55,440 nucleotides of DNA from Propionibacteriaceae bacterium (lineage in GTDB: Bacteria > Actinomycetota > Actinomycetes > Propionibacteriales > Propionibacteriaceae), in contig WQZD01000019.1 in the NCBI GenBank assembly GCA_009780915.1, positions 1 through 55,440 of the forward strand, read 5' to 3'. Made by a program: the position numbers and the translations under genes. The stretch's first letter is position 1. Every line of letters starts with the position of its first letter. The notes under the pieces were generated by a model. That model did not search any database, had not been told where the DNA came from, and saw only the letters and a program-made list of their open reading frames with translations. Below are positions 46,101-52,500 of the stretch, one piece after another.

Positions 46101-47567
46101 CACAGCCACGTCCTGCATATCGACGGTTCCATTGTTCGTGAGCTTGAAGGAGAAGTTGATGGGGTCGTTGAGGCTGGTCACCGTCTGCCGGTCGTCCGTC
46201 TTGACCAACGACAGGGCCACAGGATGAGCGACGGCCGAGGCGACGTTGTTCGACAAGTCGTCGTCCTGCTCGTTGCCGATGACGGTGGCGGTGTCGACGA
46301 CGTCCCCCGTCAGCGTCCCGGTGGCGCTTCCAGGGTATGAGTACGTGATGGTGTACGACTCCCCCGGCGCCAGACTGCCACCATTACAGCGCATATGATC
46401 GTTCTCCACCGTGCATCCTGGATCATCAGGCACAGCGGCACTCGGGTCGGGAAGACTGGGGAGCGTGTCGTTGAGAGACCATCCCGAGGATTCGCCGCCG
46501 CCGTGGTTGGTGACGGTCAGCGTATAAGTCAACGTGTCGCCGGGCTCGTAATTCTCAGGACTGACCGTCTTCGTCAGCCCCAGGTCCACGGGTTGGCCCA
46601 CGATCGCCGTCCCGTCGCTCTTCGTCGTGCTCAGCCCGGTCTCCGTCGACGCGATCAGGGTGAAGATGGGAGTGGTCGACGGGTTCTCGATCTCGATCTG
46701 ATAGATCGTGCCACTCGTGTTCCCCAGGATGCCGAAGTTGCCGTTGCCATACGACCATTGGGCGCCATAGGACTGATAGATGACTTCGGGGATGTCGAGT
46801 TGGAAGATGTCGGTCTGTCCCGAGTTGGGGTCGATCCTGTACACCGTCGGCGGCGCCTGGCGTCCGCCCGTGCCTGTGTTGTTCCCCATGAACGCCCACA
46901 AGAAGCCCTGAGAGAAGAACATGTCCGCCGTGTTCGTGATGGGCTGGGTGAGGGTCAGGGCCTTGACGACGCTCATCGTGGGGATGTCGATCAGGTAGAT
47001 GGTGCGAAGTCCATTGTTCGACTGTTTCACGAAGAGTATCTCCGCGCATGTGACGACGCCGCACATCGCCGAGTTATCACCCATCGTGCCTGCGTTGTAG
47101 GAGTCGGAAGGCTGGGGCAACGACTTGACACCCCCCAAGTTCTGAGTGACGATCTGCGTGCCCATGGCGTTCGTGCCCACACGGATCAACTGGTTGGTCC
47201 CAGCGCCTTGCGCCACATTGGCGTTGCTCAATCCGATGCCATAGACGAACCGGTCCAAGGTGTCGAATCCGAGGGCGTTGATCATCTGCGTGTCCTGGGG
47301 GCTCAACAAGGCGTTGGCGTCGAACAAGGGCATGGACGTCGATCCATCGGGATTCTGCACAGTCGTGTACCAGTTGGTGTACAGATTGTTATTGCCGCCG
47401 CCCGTGCCCTGACTCACCAGGATCTGCTGAGCGCCCAGCGCGAACGGCTCGGGGATGCCGGCGACCGCCACCGCCTGCGGCGCCACGGACGTCTGCGCCA
47501 CCATCATGAAAGTCGCCACCGCCCCCAGCACAGATACGACCCAACGTCGTTGCTTATGAGAATTCAT
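37116..47567 (-). CDS. Giant secreted repeat protein (~28 DUF11/DUF7507-like domains)
   Basis: 3,483 residues. A signal peptide is clear: basic MNSHKQRR, a hydrophobic core and an Ala-rich cleavage region ending near AVAVAG. Residues ~40-320 form a non-repeated head resembling a beta-propeller (IDIPTMSVVKALTLTQPITN, YRIDPNSGQTDIF, IYQIEIENP). From ~325 to ~3,430 there are about 28 domains of ~110 residues by my count. Each starts with a LxLVKTADRxxVxxAGDxIxYxF motif, and 26 of them have two cysteines in CPxTxLxxGxSMxCTAxY, likely one disulfide each. The C-terminus reads SIPTGG then a Pro/Arg-rich tail with no hydrophobic helix. It is probably an adhesin or cell-wall fibre; how it is held at the surface is unclear. 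Confidence 0.92.
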   Translation of the reverse strand: MNSHKQRRWVVSVLGAVATFMMVAQTSVAPQAVAVAGIPEPFALGAQQILVSQGTGGGNNNLYTNWYTTVQNPDGSTSMPLFDANALLSPQDTQMINALGFDTLDRFVYGIGLSNANVAQGAGTNQLIRVGTNAMGTQIVTQNLGGVKSLPQPSDSYNAGTMGDNSAMCGVVTCAEILFVKQSNNGLRTIYLIDIPTMSVVKALTLTQPITNTADMFFSQGFLWAFMGNNTGTGGRQAPPTVYRIDPNSGQTDIFQLDIPEVIYQSYGAQWSYGNGNFGILGNTSGTIYQIEIENPSTTPIFTLIASTETGLSTTKSDGTAIVGQPVDLGLTKTVSPENYEPGDTLTYTLTVTNHGGGESSGWSLNDTLPSLPDPSAAVPDDPGCTVENDHMRCNGGSLAPGESYTITYSYPGSATGTLTGDVVDTATVIGNEQDDDLSNNVASAVAHPVALSLVKTDDRQTVTSLNDPINFSFKLTNNGTVDMQDVAVQDAMLTAAGVSVSCPSTSLAAGATMTCTALYLVTQADLDAGKIVNLATATASEPGGIHVETPQASLTVWVSDVEVAKTASPMVVHQAGDVITYEFLVTNSGNSVLNDLTLHDPMLDVFQIPENCPKTTLVPAESMICTAEYTVRPADIAAKSITNTVTVSGTDSSGNEVGVPPSTVTVGVAALSLDKSSNRLMVSEAGDQITYFFDVVNTGAVPLTLVTVNDAMLTAAGAPVQCPATTLYPGARETCTARYVTTDADIAAGRVDNTATVSGMDPLGGLTTSTASSQTVLVSSISVVKTADRPSVMEAGDQVGYTFDVTNTGQTPLTLVSVDDPMLAAAGVTPSCPADSLAVGESMTCTATYTVQPADMLATQIVNTATASGQDPTREVVVSDPSTATVDTSAISVVKTADRVAVSDAGDHVDFTFTVTNTGSVPLTVVTIIDPSLASVASIVHCPKTTLDPGEMIVCTATYIVTDDDIASGQVVNTATATGVDPWGTTVTSPESTMTEYVSPLEVIKTADPPSVSMAGDIITYSFLVTNRSHETLTGISVSDSTLTDSGTVIDCPSDTLVPDESMTCTAEYTVSATDLIANKVINTATATGVDSASDTVTSPVSTASTPVSSIAVEKTSDRATVTQAGDQVTFSFHVENTGDTPLTQVAVSDGMLTDALAPISCPATVLVSGASMVCTGVYPATPDDIAAGQIVNIVTASGVDPFGRVATSAPSTATVLVASLSVVKVADRQTVTKAGDVIHFTFEVHNTGHVPVENITVFDPVLASEGVVAACPQQALDVTEGMTCVADYTVTSADIASGMVTNTATAIGTDAGGDFVTSGASTALVWVTSVSLTKTAAPQVAQVGDTVTYTFTVKNTGRVSLSGVSIDDPSLATAPTCPTGALAPGASVVCTATYTVLASDLAAGEIDNTATASALDTYGTTVTSPTASAHVGIEGLSLAKTADTQVVRIGDTVTYSFDVTNDTSVVLDDLVIHDPLLGTIQPSCPVTTLQPGESTTCAATFTVTAANTTTGQVKNTATATATGPDGASVTSPEADAIVDVASITASKTADPLTVTRVGEALRYSIEVTNTGSIALSSVSVSDPMLEAAHVTVSCPSTSLAPGASMTCVGDYTVTQADITAQEVTNTATAQGTTSGGIDVVSEPSTVTTTVSDLQVVKLADTHTVSAVGDVIGYGFTITNVGTGPLSDIAVQDPMLDAAHAPVTCPLTVLSAGESMVCTAQYTVTSADIAAGHVANTATAVATHLAGDQITSDSSTVTVPVSGLGLVKTVTPTVLTQVGQTVRFSFAVSNTGAVPLTDVSIVDPMLDAAQVSVSCPTTALAAGESMTCTAQHTLTQADLNAGPLGNTATVHGTDPWSDPVTSPQASARADVAAVTIQKTVDPSIIARVGQMVSYSFDVRNIGSLPLSDVSVADPMLDAAHVSVACPSDALAPSASMTCAAQYTVTAQDLAAGALTNSATATAQDPSGTTITSDESTATVDVAGLRLVKSADKTSVSHEGDVIAYTFDVTNTGDAALTDVGIVDPLLTAYHETVTCPSTALDAGQSMTCAATHTVSTSDLLVGKVVNTATAIGDDSNGDQVSSDTSMVTTDIVDITLVKTADHATVNTVGDILRYTFQVANPGDLPLTAVTVSDPMLEAAGVAVACPSTSLGAGATMTCSASYTVTQTDLDTGSVVNTATASAVGPSQQDVSSQPSTVSTPVSDLDLVKSADRTTVSAVGDLIGYSFVITNTGTSDLSDVTVVDPSLGSVQDQITCPRTALSPGQSVTCSATYAVTQTDIAAGQVVNTATAHGTNLSGATITSEESSTRVGVSGISVAKTVDPPTMSYVGQHVTYSFAVTNTGGEPLTHVAVDDAMLMAAGVGVTCPISALSPGASTVCTAIYAVTQADLDSAPLTNSATVQGTDPSGRDVTSRPSTATVVRTGLTVLKTADPPTVQHLGDVVDYSFAVTNSGGEALTGVAVQDPLLDAAGVSVSCPGTVLSAGASMTCTAASTVGSADVAAGAVVNTATATGTDPRGHSVTSPPSTVTVPVVSLSLVKTADRPSVTRAGDHIGYSFQVTNTSGVTITGTHVVDPALDSAGVTVECPLTTLTSHQSMTCTADTTVTDADIVAGQATNTASVHGNDPTGETVTSESSTVTVPVASMTLDKTANRHTVMSVGDHVTYSLAVTNTGGVALHSVTVSDPLLAAAGDPISCPATAVDPGQTLTCTATYTVTRADIDAGRIQNTAIATGVDPTGAHVTTPGSTATVWVSSLDLTKTASTASVRSVGDQVSYSFLVANDGAGPVTNVTITDPMLASAHAAISCPATSLAAGESMTCTATYAVTGADVVARHVTNTASASGVDSAGAVVSSNPDTATVSVSGLVLAKTADRTWISKAGDVIGYSFLVTNTGSSALTGVAVQDPMLSAAHTDILCPATTVLPGQSMTCTAQYTVTQADVSAPRLTNTATVSGVDSSGTTIISDTSVAEVGVSRIELTKTADQITVIDAGDQIVYSFQVVNAGGTPLSDVTVIDPLFPSTTPVTCPATSLAAGASMTCTATYDATAADIANGGIENTATASGQNPQGQTVTSAPSTVDVGVPRLEVRVTADPRTVAAAGDEVEYSFEVSNTGSTPMLDIWVSEPMLDRAHVPITCPQTTLDPGESMTCTADYEVTQDDIDQQHVPTVATAHGLDPSGRSVVSPESEVVVDVVQLDAVKTADKASVSRAGETITYSVLVTNRGTGTLTGVVASDPMLDQVHEGLSCPATTLGPQQSMTCTGVYTVTQEDIDAGHVVNSARVSGTTETGVLETSAATSVTVGVDAAPNLTLVKSGLHGAVTVGGSIAYTFILTNTGNVTLTNLHLNEMVFTGAGKLADVQDAACVTGAGTTAQTVTLSDVRLGPQESVVCTLPDYTIVSADAVTGSISNTADATATTTPTDSGTTVTVTSSPSLSQTFLSGVPSIPTGGSVAPPPVHASPYWGPPAARLDPSRRWAGLMRRRWTM
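37265..46591 (-). repeat. About 28 tandem ~340-bp coding repeats
   Basis: The unit starts with a KTAD-type motif followed by AGD.I.Y.F.VTNTG, then DPML..A, CP..L..G.SM.CTA and NTATA.G.DP.G. Units differ clearly at DNA level, unlike the near-identical units at the left end of the window. The first (VDLGLTKTVSPENY) and last (LTLVKSGLHG) units are the most divergent. Confidence 0.88.
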
Positions 47568-47892
47568 GTTACCCAGCCACGCATTCCTTCTCGGTCACCG
47601 GTCATGTCATCCGCCCCACGGCAGAACGTCAGAGCACCTATAGGTATATCCATTTGAAATCATACACCTTGCGCGTGCCTCGACGGCGTCTGGGCGCTGT
47701 CAGGCGACTGATCGGCGCATCGCTGGCAGGCGACTGACGAAGGGGGATCCGCTGCTGCGGGGCTCCGTCCGGCCATGCCCACGCCGATCCGTCAGTGTCA
47801 CTCTACGAGATATCGTAGAACATCGACTCCATGGCCGCCCCAAGGGGTGTCCTGATGGCTCAGGCGAGGTCGCAGCGCCCGAGGATCTCTGC
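47568..47892. other. Intergenic region upstream of the giant repeat gene
   Basis: 325 bp. An AT-rich patch at about 47638-47672 stands out. On the minus strand it contains TATGAT and TATACC, either of which could be a -10 element for the giant gene about 75-100 nt further on. An 11-bp direct repeat CAGGCGACTGA occurs at about 47702 and 47730. The rest shows no gene. Confidence 0.35.
47802..47819. promoter_or_regulatory. Perfect 7-bp inverted repeat
   Basis: TCTACGA, GATA, TCGTAGA forms a perfect dyad between the small membrane protein gene and the giant gene. With no T run and modest stem strength it looks more like a protein-binding site than a terminator. Confidence 0.35.
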
Positions 47893-48090
47893 TCAGACGT
47901 GCGTCTTGATCAGGATCACAATGCAGGCGATGACGATGATGACGCCGAGGAGGATGACCCAGCCCTGCCATGTCGCAGGATGGGAGCCCATCCCTGACGA
48001 GTTCTTCACGAACCATGGCTTCTTCTGCGGCGGCTCACCCCTGTTCCCCGACTCCTGTGACGGATCGTTGTCCCACTTGTAGTCCGACAT
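47893..48090 (-). CDS. Small single-helix membrane protein
   Basis: 65 residues: an acidic, Pro-rich N-terminal half (MSDYKWDNDPSQESG) and one C-terminal membrane helix (WVILLGVIIVIACIVILI) ending KTHV. A perfect AGGAGG sits 4 nt before the ATG, which is the main reason to accept it. Topology is probably N-terminus inside. I do not recognise a family. It lies on the same strand as, and upstream of, the giant secreted protein, 325 bp apart, and is divergent from the hydrolase gene. Confidence 0.78.
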   Translation of the reverse strand: MSDYKWDNDPSQESGNRGEPPQKKPWFVKNSSGMGSHPATWQGWVILLGVIIVIACIVILIKTHV

Positions 48091-48322
48091 GCTGCCTCCT
48101 AGTCGTCGCTGCCGCGCTGCGATGATTCGGCGCAGTGGACGCTTGATGGGGCGTCACACTGTGGGTTCGAGGCCGCGCTACATTCGACATTACCCCTATG
48201 CCCGACAGGAGTCCAGAGGTCCTGGGACACGTACATCCGTGCCGAGCCGGACGACACGCTGGATGGTGATGGGTGGCGGACCTCACGCGTGTGTCGGCCA
48301 CCGTGATGCTAATGTTCCCTGC

Positions 48323-49336
48323 ATGGCAAGGATCCTCCACAGTCGCGATGTCGTGGTGGCGTGCGTCCTCACCGTGGTCCTCGTCGTCAGCGTCGTGGCC
48401 GTGTTCATGAGCGCGTCCACGGTCGCGTCCCTCCTCTTCCTGGTCATCGGGATTCTCGCGTTCACCGGCCTGGGCATGATCGCCAGGCGGCGCCTGAGTC
48501 GTGGACGCGCACCCATCGCTGTCGTGGTGGCCCTGGTCGACCTCGTGGCGTGTGGCGCCGTCCTGATCGGTGTCATGGCGGACTCTGCGTTGTTCCACCC
48601 CAACCAGAACCAGTCCGCGTATCAGATCTTGGTGGCAGATCCGACCATGGAGCAGGTCAGGATCGCCCATGGGCACGACACCTACACCGGGTGGTTCGTC
48701 CACAACACCGACGGCACGGCGCCTCTCGTCATCGGATTCCTCGGCAACGGAGAATGCGCCGCCTCCAGGGTGGAGAGGGACGAGTCAGCCGGGCTGTGGC
48801 CGACGTACGCCGGGTACAACTACATGGTGATCGACTATCCGGGGTACGGGACCAGCAGCGGCCACCCGTCACAAGACTCGATCTTCTCCATGGCGGTCGC
48901 GGCGTACGACTACGCGGTGGCGCGCGCCGATGTGGACCCGACGCGGGTGGTCGTCGAGGGGTACAGCCTGGGCACGGGGCCGGCCACGTACCTCGCCTCT
49001 CAGCGCGACGTCGCAGGCTTGGTCCTGATCGCTCCGTACGACTCCGGCGTGAGCCTGTACAACTCACAAGTCAACATCTTCCATGGCCCCTTGACCCTGC
49101 TGGTCGGATTCCGTGCCGATTCGAAGACGTACGCCGAATCCGTCCGGGTCGCCCCCTTGATCGTCACGAGCACGGCCGACACCCTCATCGACCACACCTT
49201 GTCCGAACACCTCGCCACCCACTTCCCCATCGCCGCCCACCTGCATGTGCTGAGCGGCCTGACGCACAACCAGTACCTGACCGATCCCGAGGTCCTGGAC
49301 CTGATACATGGCTATCTTCAGGATGTGGCCATGTGA
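48323..49336 (+). CDS. Membrane-anchored alpha/beta hydrolase
   Basis: 337 residues from ATG 48323; the frame is open further upstream, but the translation there is Arg-rich and lacks family character. About three hydrophobic helices occupy residues 1-90. The hydrolase domain follows: oxyanion region VIGFLGNGECAASR, YMVIDYPGYGTSSGHPS, nucleophile elbow VEGYSLGTGPA (Ser), an acidic residue near STADTLIDHTLSEH and a His in SGLTHNQYL. This matches BEM46/FAM108-like serine hydrolases anchored in the membrane. The substrate is unknown. The ribosome site is weak. It stands alone, divergent from the small membrane protein. Confidence 0.82.
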   Translation: MARILHSRDVVVACVLTVVLVVSVVAVFMSASTVASLLFLVIGILAFTGLGMIARRRLSRGRAPIAVVVALVDLVACGAVLIGVMADSALFHPNQNQSAYQILVADPTMEQVRIAHGHDTYTGWFVHNTDGTAPLVIGFLGNGECAASRVERDESAGLWPTYAGYNYMVIDYPGYGTSSGHPSQDSIFSMAVAAYDYAVARADVDPTRVVVEGYSLGTGPATYLASQRDVAGLVLIAPYDSGVSLYNSQVNIFHGPLTLLVGFRADSKTYAESVRVAPLIVTSTADTLIDHTLSEHLATHFPIAAHLHVLSGLTHNQYLTDPEVLDLIHGYLQDVAM

Positions 49337-49389
49337 TCGCACCGCTATAACTGGCCTCAGTATCTCCGCGTGTCGACTCTCGATATGCC

Positions 49390-49420
49390 TCTGCCCATTT
49401 CCGGATAGGATATGGGCAGA
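49390..49420. terminator. Hairpin between hydrolase and helicase genes
   Basis: TCTGCCCAT (49390-49398) pairs with ATGGGCAGA (49412-49420) around a 13-nt loop, 53 bp after the hydrolase stop. The two flanking genes converge here, so it may serve as a terminator, although no T run follows. Confidence 0.45.
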
Positions 49421-49534
49421 CTCAGCGAACGTGGGCACCGTGCCGCAAGAAAGTTGAAAGTTGCCTCCCGCTTCGACCAGGCTGCGAACTCGATCCTTCA
49501 ATAGCCGGCCGTGAGAGTGGCAAATTGACAGCAA

Positions 49535-52500
49535 TTACAGTGTCATCCAAGAACCATCTTTCACCAACTCCCCCGCTCTTCTCAGAATGCTTTCAGCATT
49601 GTCTGTCCAACGCTTCAAACCAAGGCTGTCAAGGACAGCACGATGCTCATCTTCAACTTGTTCACTCAAGCCAAAACGTTCTCTCACTTGTCGAACACGA
49701 GTAGCAAGTTCCATGGGCGGAACATCCCCGAGCGCCCTGGGCCCAAGTGAGCGAAGCCAGACCTCTGGCTGATCTGGCAGTCGATATGTCCTGCCCTTCA
49801 CATCAGGATCACCTAGCGGATTATCCTCGATGACATAACCGCGGGCCACCGCACGCGTAAGAGCACGATGCAGATCTCTAGCAATCTGCGTCCCCACTCG
49901 CCTGCCACCACCCGCCCGCACATATGCCGTGAATAACCTCTCACCCATGACCGGTCCCTCGATCTTCACAATTTCAATTAGCCCTTCCATGATTTGCACA
50001 TCGGTTGCATCGCTGGTCGGCCGAACACTACCGTGAAACTCGCGATATTCGGTTGGTTGAGTATGGATATTGCCTAATGCCACTTCTTCTGGATGGTCCA
50101 TGCATTGTTGCCCCATGCTCTCACCAGGCAGTAAAGCGGGCACACCTCCCATCGGCACCTCCACCTGTATCAAATCCGCCGAACAGTCCATCATCAGTCC
50201 CCTTTGATTCTGAGACCCATTGGACATTCTTTCTTCAATGTGTTGCGCTTCATGCCCACGCTCACTGAAGGCACTCCTGGCAATCTCAATCTGAGCAGGA
50301 TATTTTGAATGTTGCTCAGATTGTATGAAGTCTGCGTCAGAAGCCGTGATCGGTTCGCGCGCCAATCCAGACACTCGATCTGATGACACACTGGACTCTC
50401 CATGATGAAATCCCTCACCGGATCCGCTCAACTCCTCAAGCTGTGACCATAGGCCACTCAAAGCGGCAGCTGGGTCGAGATAGTATGCCGACTCACGCAC
50501 CCTAAAGAAATTCCATCCGCACCTCTCAAGCTCGCGTTGCCTGGCCAGGTCCTTGGCATAGTGTTCTGGGCCATGCCAGTAGTCCCCGTCGCACTCGATG
50601 GCGAGATTGCCGTTTGACCCGACGACGACCAGATCGATGATGTAACCTTCAGCAGGGAACTGCGGAATTACCGAGTATCCACGCTCATATATCCTATTGA
50701 ATACTCGTTGCTCGAATAGCGAGTCAAATGGGGCCACCTTCGCGCTTTCGGAGACAAGGCTCTTTTGGATTCGATGATCAACTTGTTGCTCGCGAAGCTC
50801 AGTGTTGATCATGTAGTCCAACAGGGCGAAACGCATGTCATCCGGGTTGCCAAGGTCACTGAGCAATAGCGAGTGAAACAACCACATCTGGTCCCTGGCC
50901 CGCGAGGCGGCGACGTTATACCGCTGTAGGTACATTTCCCGTGTAAGACTGGTGATCCTAGTACCTGGCGTCGCGGCTTTCACCATCGACAAGAAGACAA
51001 CATCCCTCTCAGAACCTTGAAAGTCTGCGGCGTCACCACACCGTAAGTCTCTCCTCGCCCATTCATCAGCCGGAAGCACTTCCAACAACATGGACTGGAT
51101 CAGTTTCGCTTGATCTTTCCCCATGAGGGAAATGACACCGAAACTCTTTCCGTCATATGCGGCATCAGTGGTGCACTTAACCAGATGATCAACCAGGGCC
51201 TCTGCCTCCGCAGGATTCTGCCTTCCCCACTCATAACCGTCAGCAACATGAACAGTCCTAATGGGCGAAAGAGCGTCAACAGTCCTCTGACGGACCGGCA
51301 AGAGTCGAGTGTTATCTGGCTCATAGGCTATTCGATTTGAAAAACCAATGATCTCAGGCACACATCGTCTATGCTCGATTAGAGTGATTTTCCCCCCAAA
51401 GCGCATGACTGCCTCATCGAAGTAACTACGTTTAGGGTCCTGCCACGATGCGCGGAAGTGGTTATCGTCAAGATACTGACATGCCAGGTCGCGTAACTGC
51501 TGTTCATTAACACCAACTGCCGCTGGAGAGACCTGCTTATCATCACCGATAACAATAATTCTCGGTGCGATGAACTGGAGAAACGCAGCTTCTAGTCCAG
51601 CTTGAGATGCCTCATCGATAAGAACAACGTCGAACATGTTGCCTTGAATACGCAATTGCTCAGCGATCCGGAAGATCGGCATAATCCACACGGGAACTGT
51701 TGATCGACACTGATCGAGGGCCTCCCGAATCTCCTGACGCTGTTGACTTGCGTAGACTCCAGTTCCCTTTCCTAGTCGTCTTACCCGCTGCACATATTGC
51801 GTTAGGTATGATCGGGCTGCTCGGGTCATCCGCTTGCCGGATAGAGCATGCTGCCATGCACGACCGGCAGTAAGCCCTTCAACCTCCCTCCTAATCTGGG
51901 CTTCTATGCCAGTAATCTCTTCCTGGAGAGCATTGACATCAACATATTCTCGCTCAAGTAACCATTGCTTTGCTGCGGCCCAGTGCCAAGCCTCCTCAAA
52001 TCGCGCCAGACGCTCGGGCCAGCATGGATTCATTAGGTCGGCAATTACGGATTGCTGCAACCGGGTGGCTTGAGAACCAAATCGGTCCCCGAGCTGGTCC
52101 CGACGTCCGATCTTCACACGGACCTCGTGCAATGAATGGAGTCTTTGGTATCCTTGTCGATAGTTGCCAATATCCCGCTCTTTGATTGCTCTGCAAATCG
52201 CTCCAATACCTTGGGAACCCTGTAACCATGTGTCTCGTGATTTCAGCATCACCATCAAGGCATCCAACGGTTCTCGTGCAGCATCAAGCGCTTTCTCTGC
52301 CGCAACGGCATCGACAACGCCGGTGTAGTTACGAAGGTCGTCGATGTCTGACCAGTTCGGGACCTTGAGTCCATGAGACCTGAGCCACTCCTCTGTCTCA
52401 GCCAGTCTGTCGGCAAGATTCAGGACAATCATGAGTTGATTCAACTCAGCAATATGCCACTGCAAACGCTCGTCCAGAGTGTCTTCCTCAGGAATGAAAA

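Noticed and set aside
47798-48016. 72-codon minus-strand frame overlapping the small membrane protein
   Set aside because: Arg/His-rich and without ribosome site, whereas the overlapping 65-residue frame has perfect AGGAGG and a membrane helix.
49337-49534. Attachment site copy of the tRNA-Pro 3' end at the far side of the helicase
   Set aside because: I looked for a repeat of the tRNA end between the hydrolase and helicase genes and saw none, so integration at the tRNA is not supported by the visible sequence.
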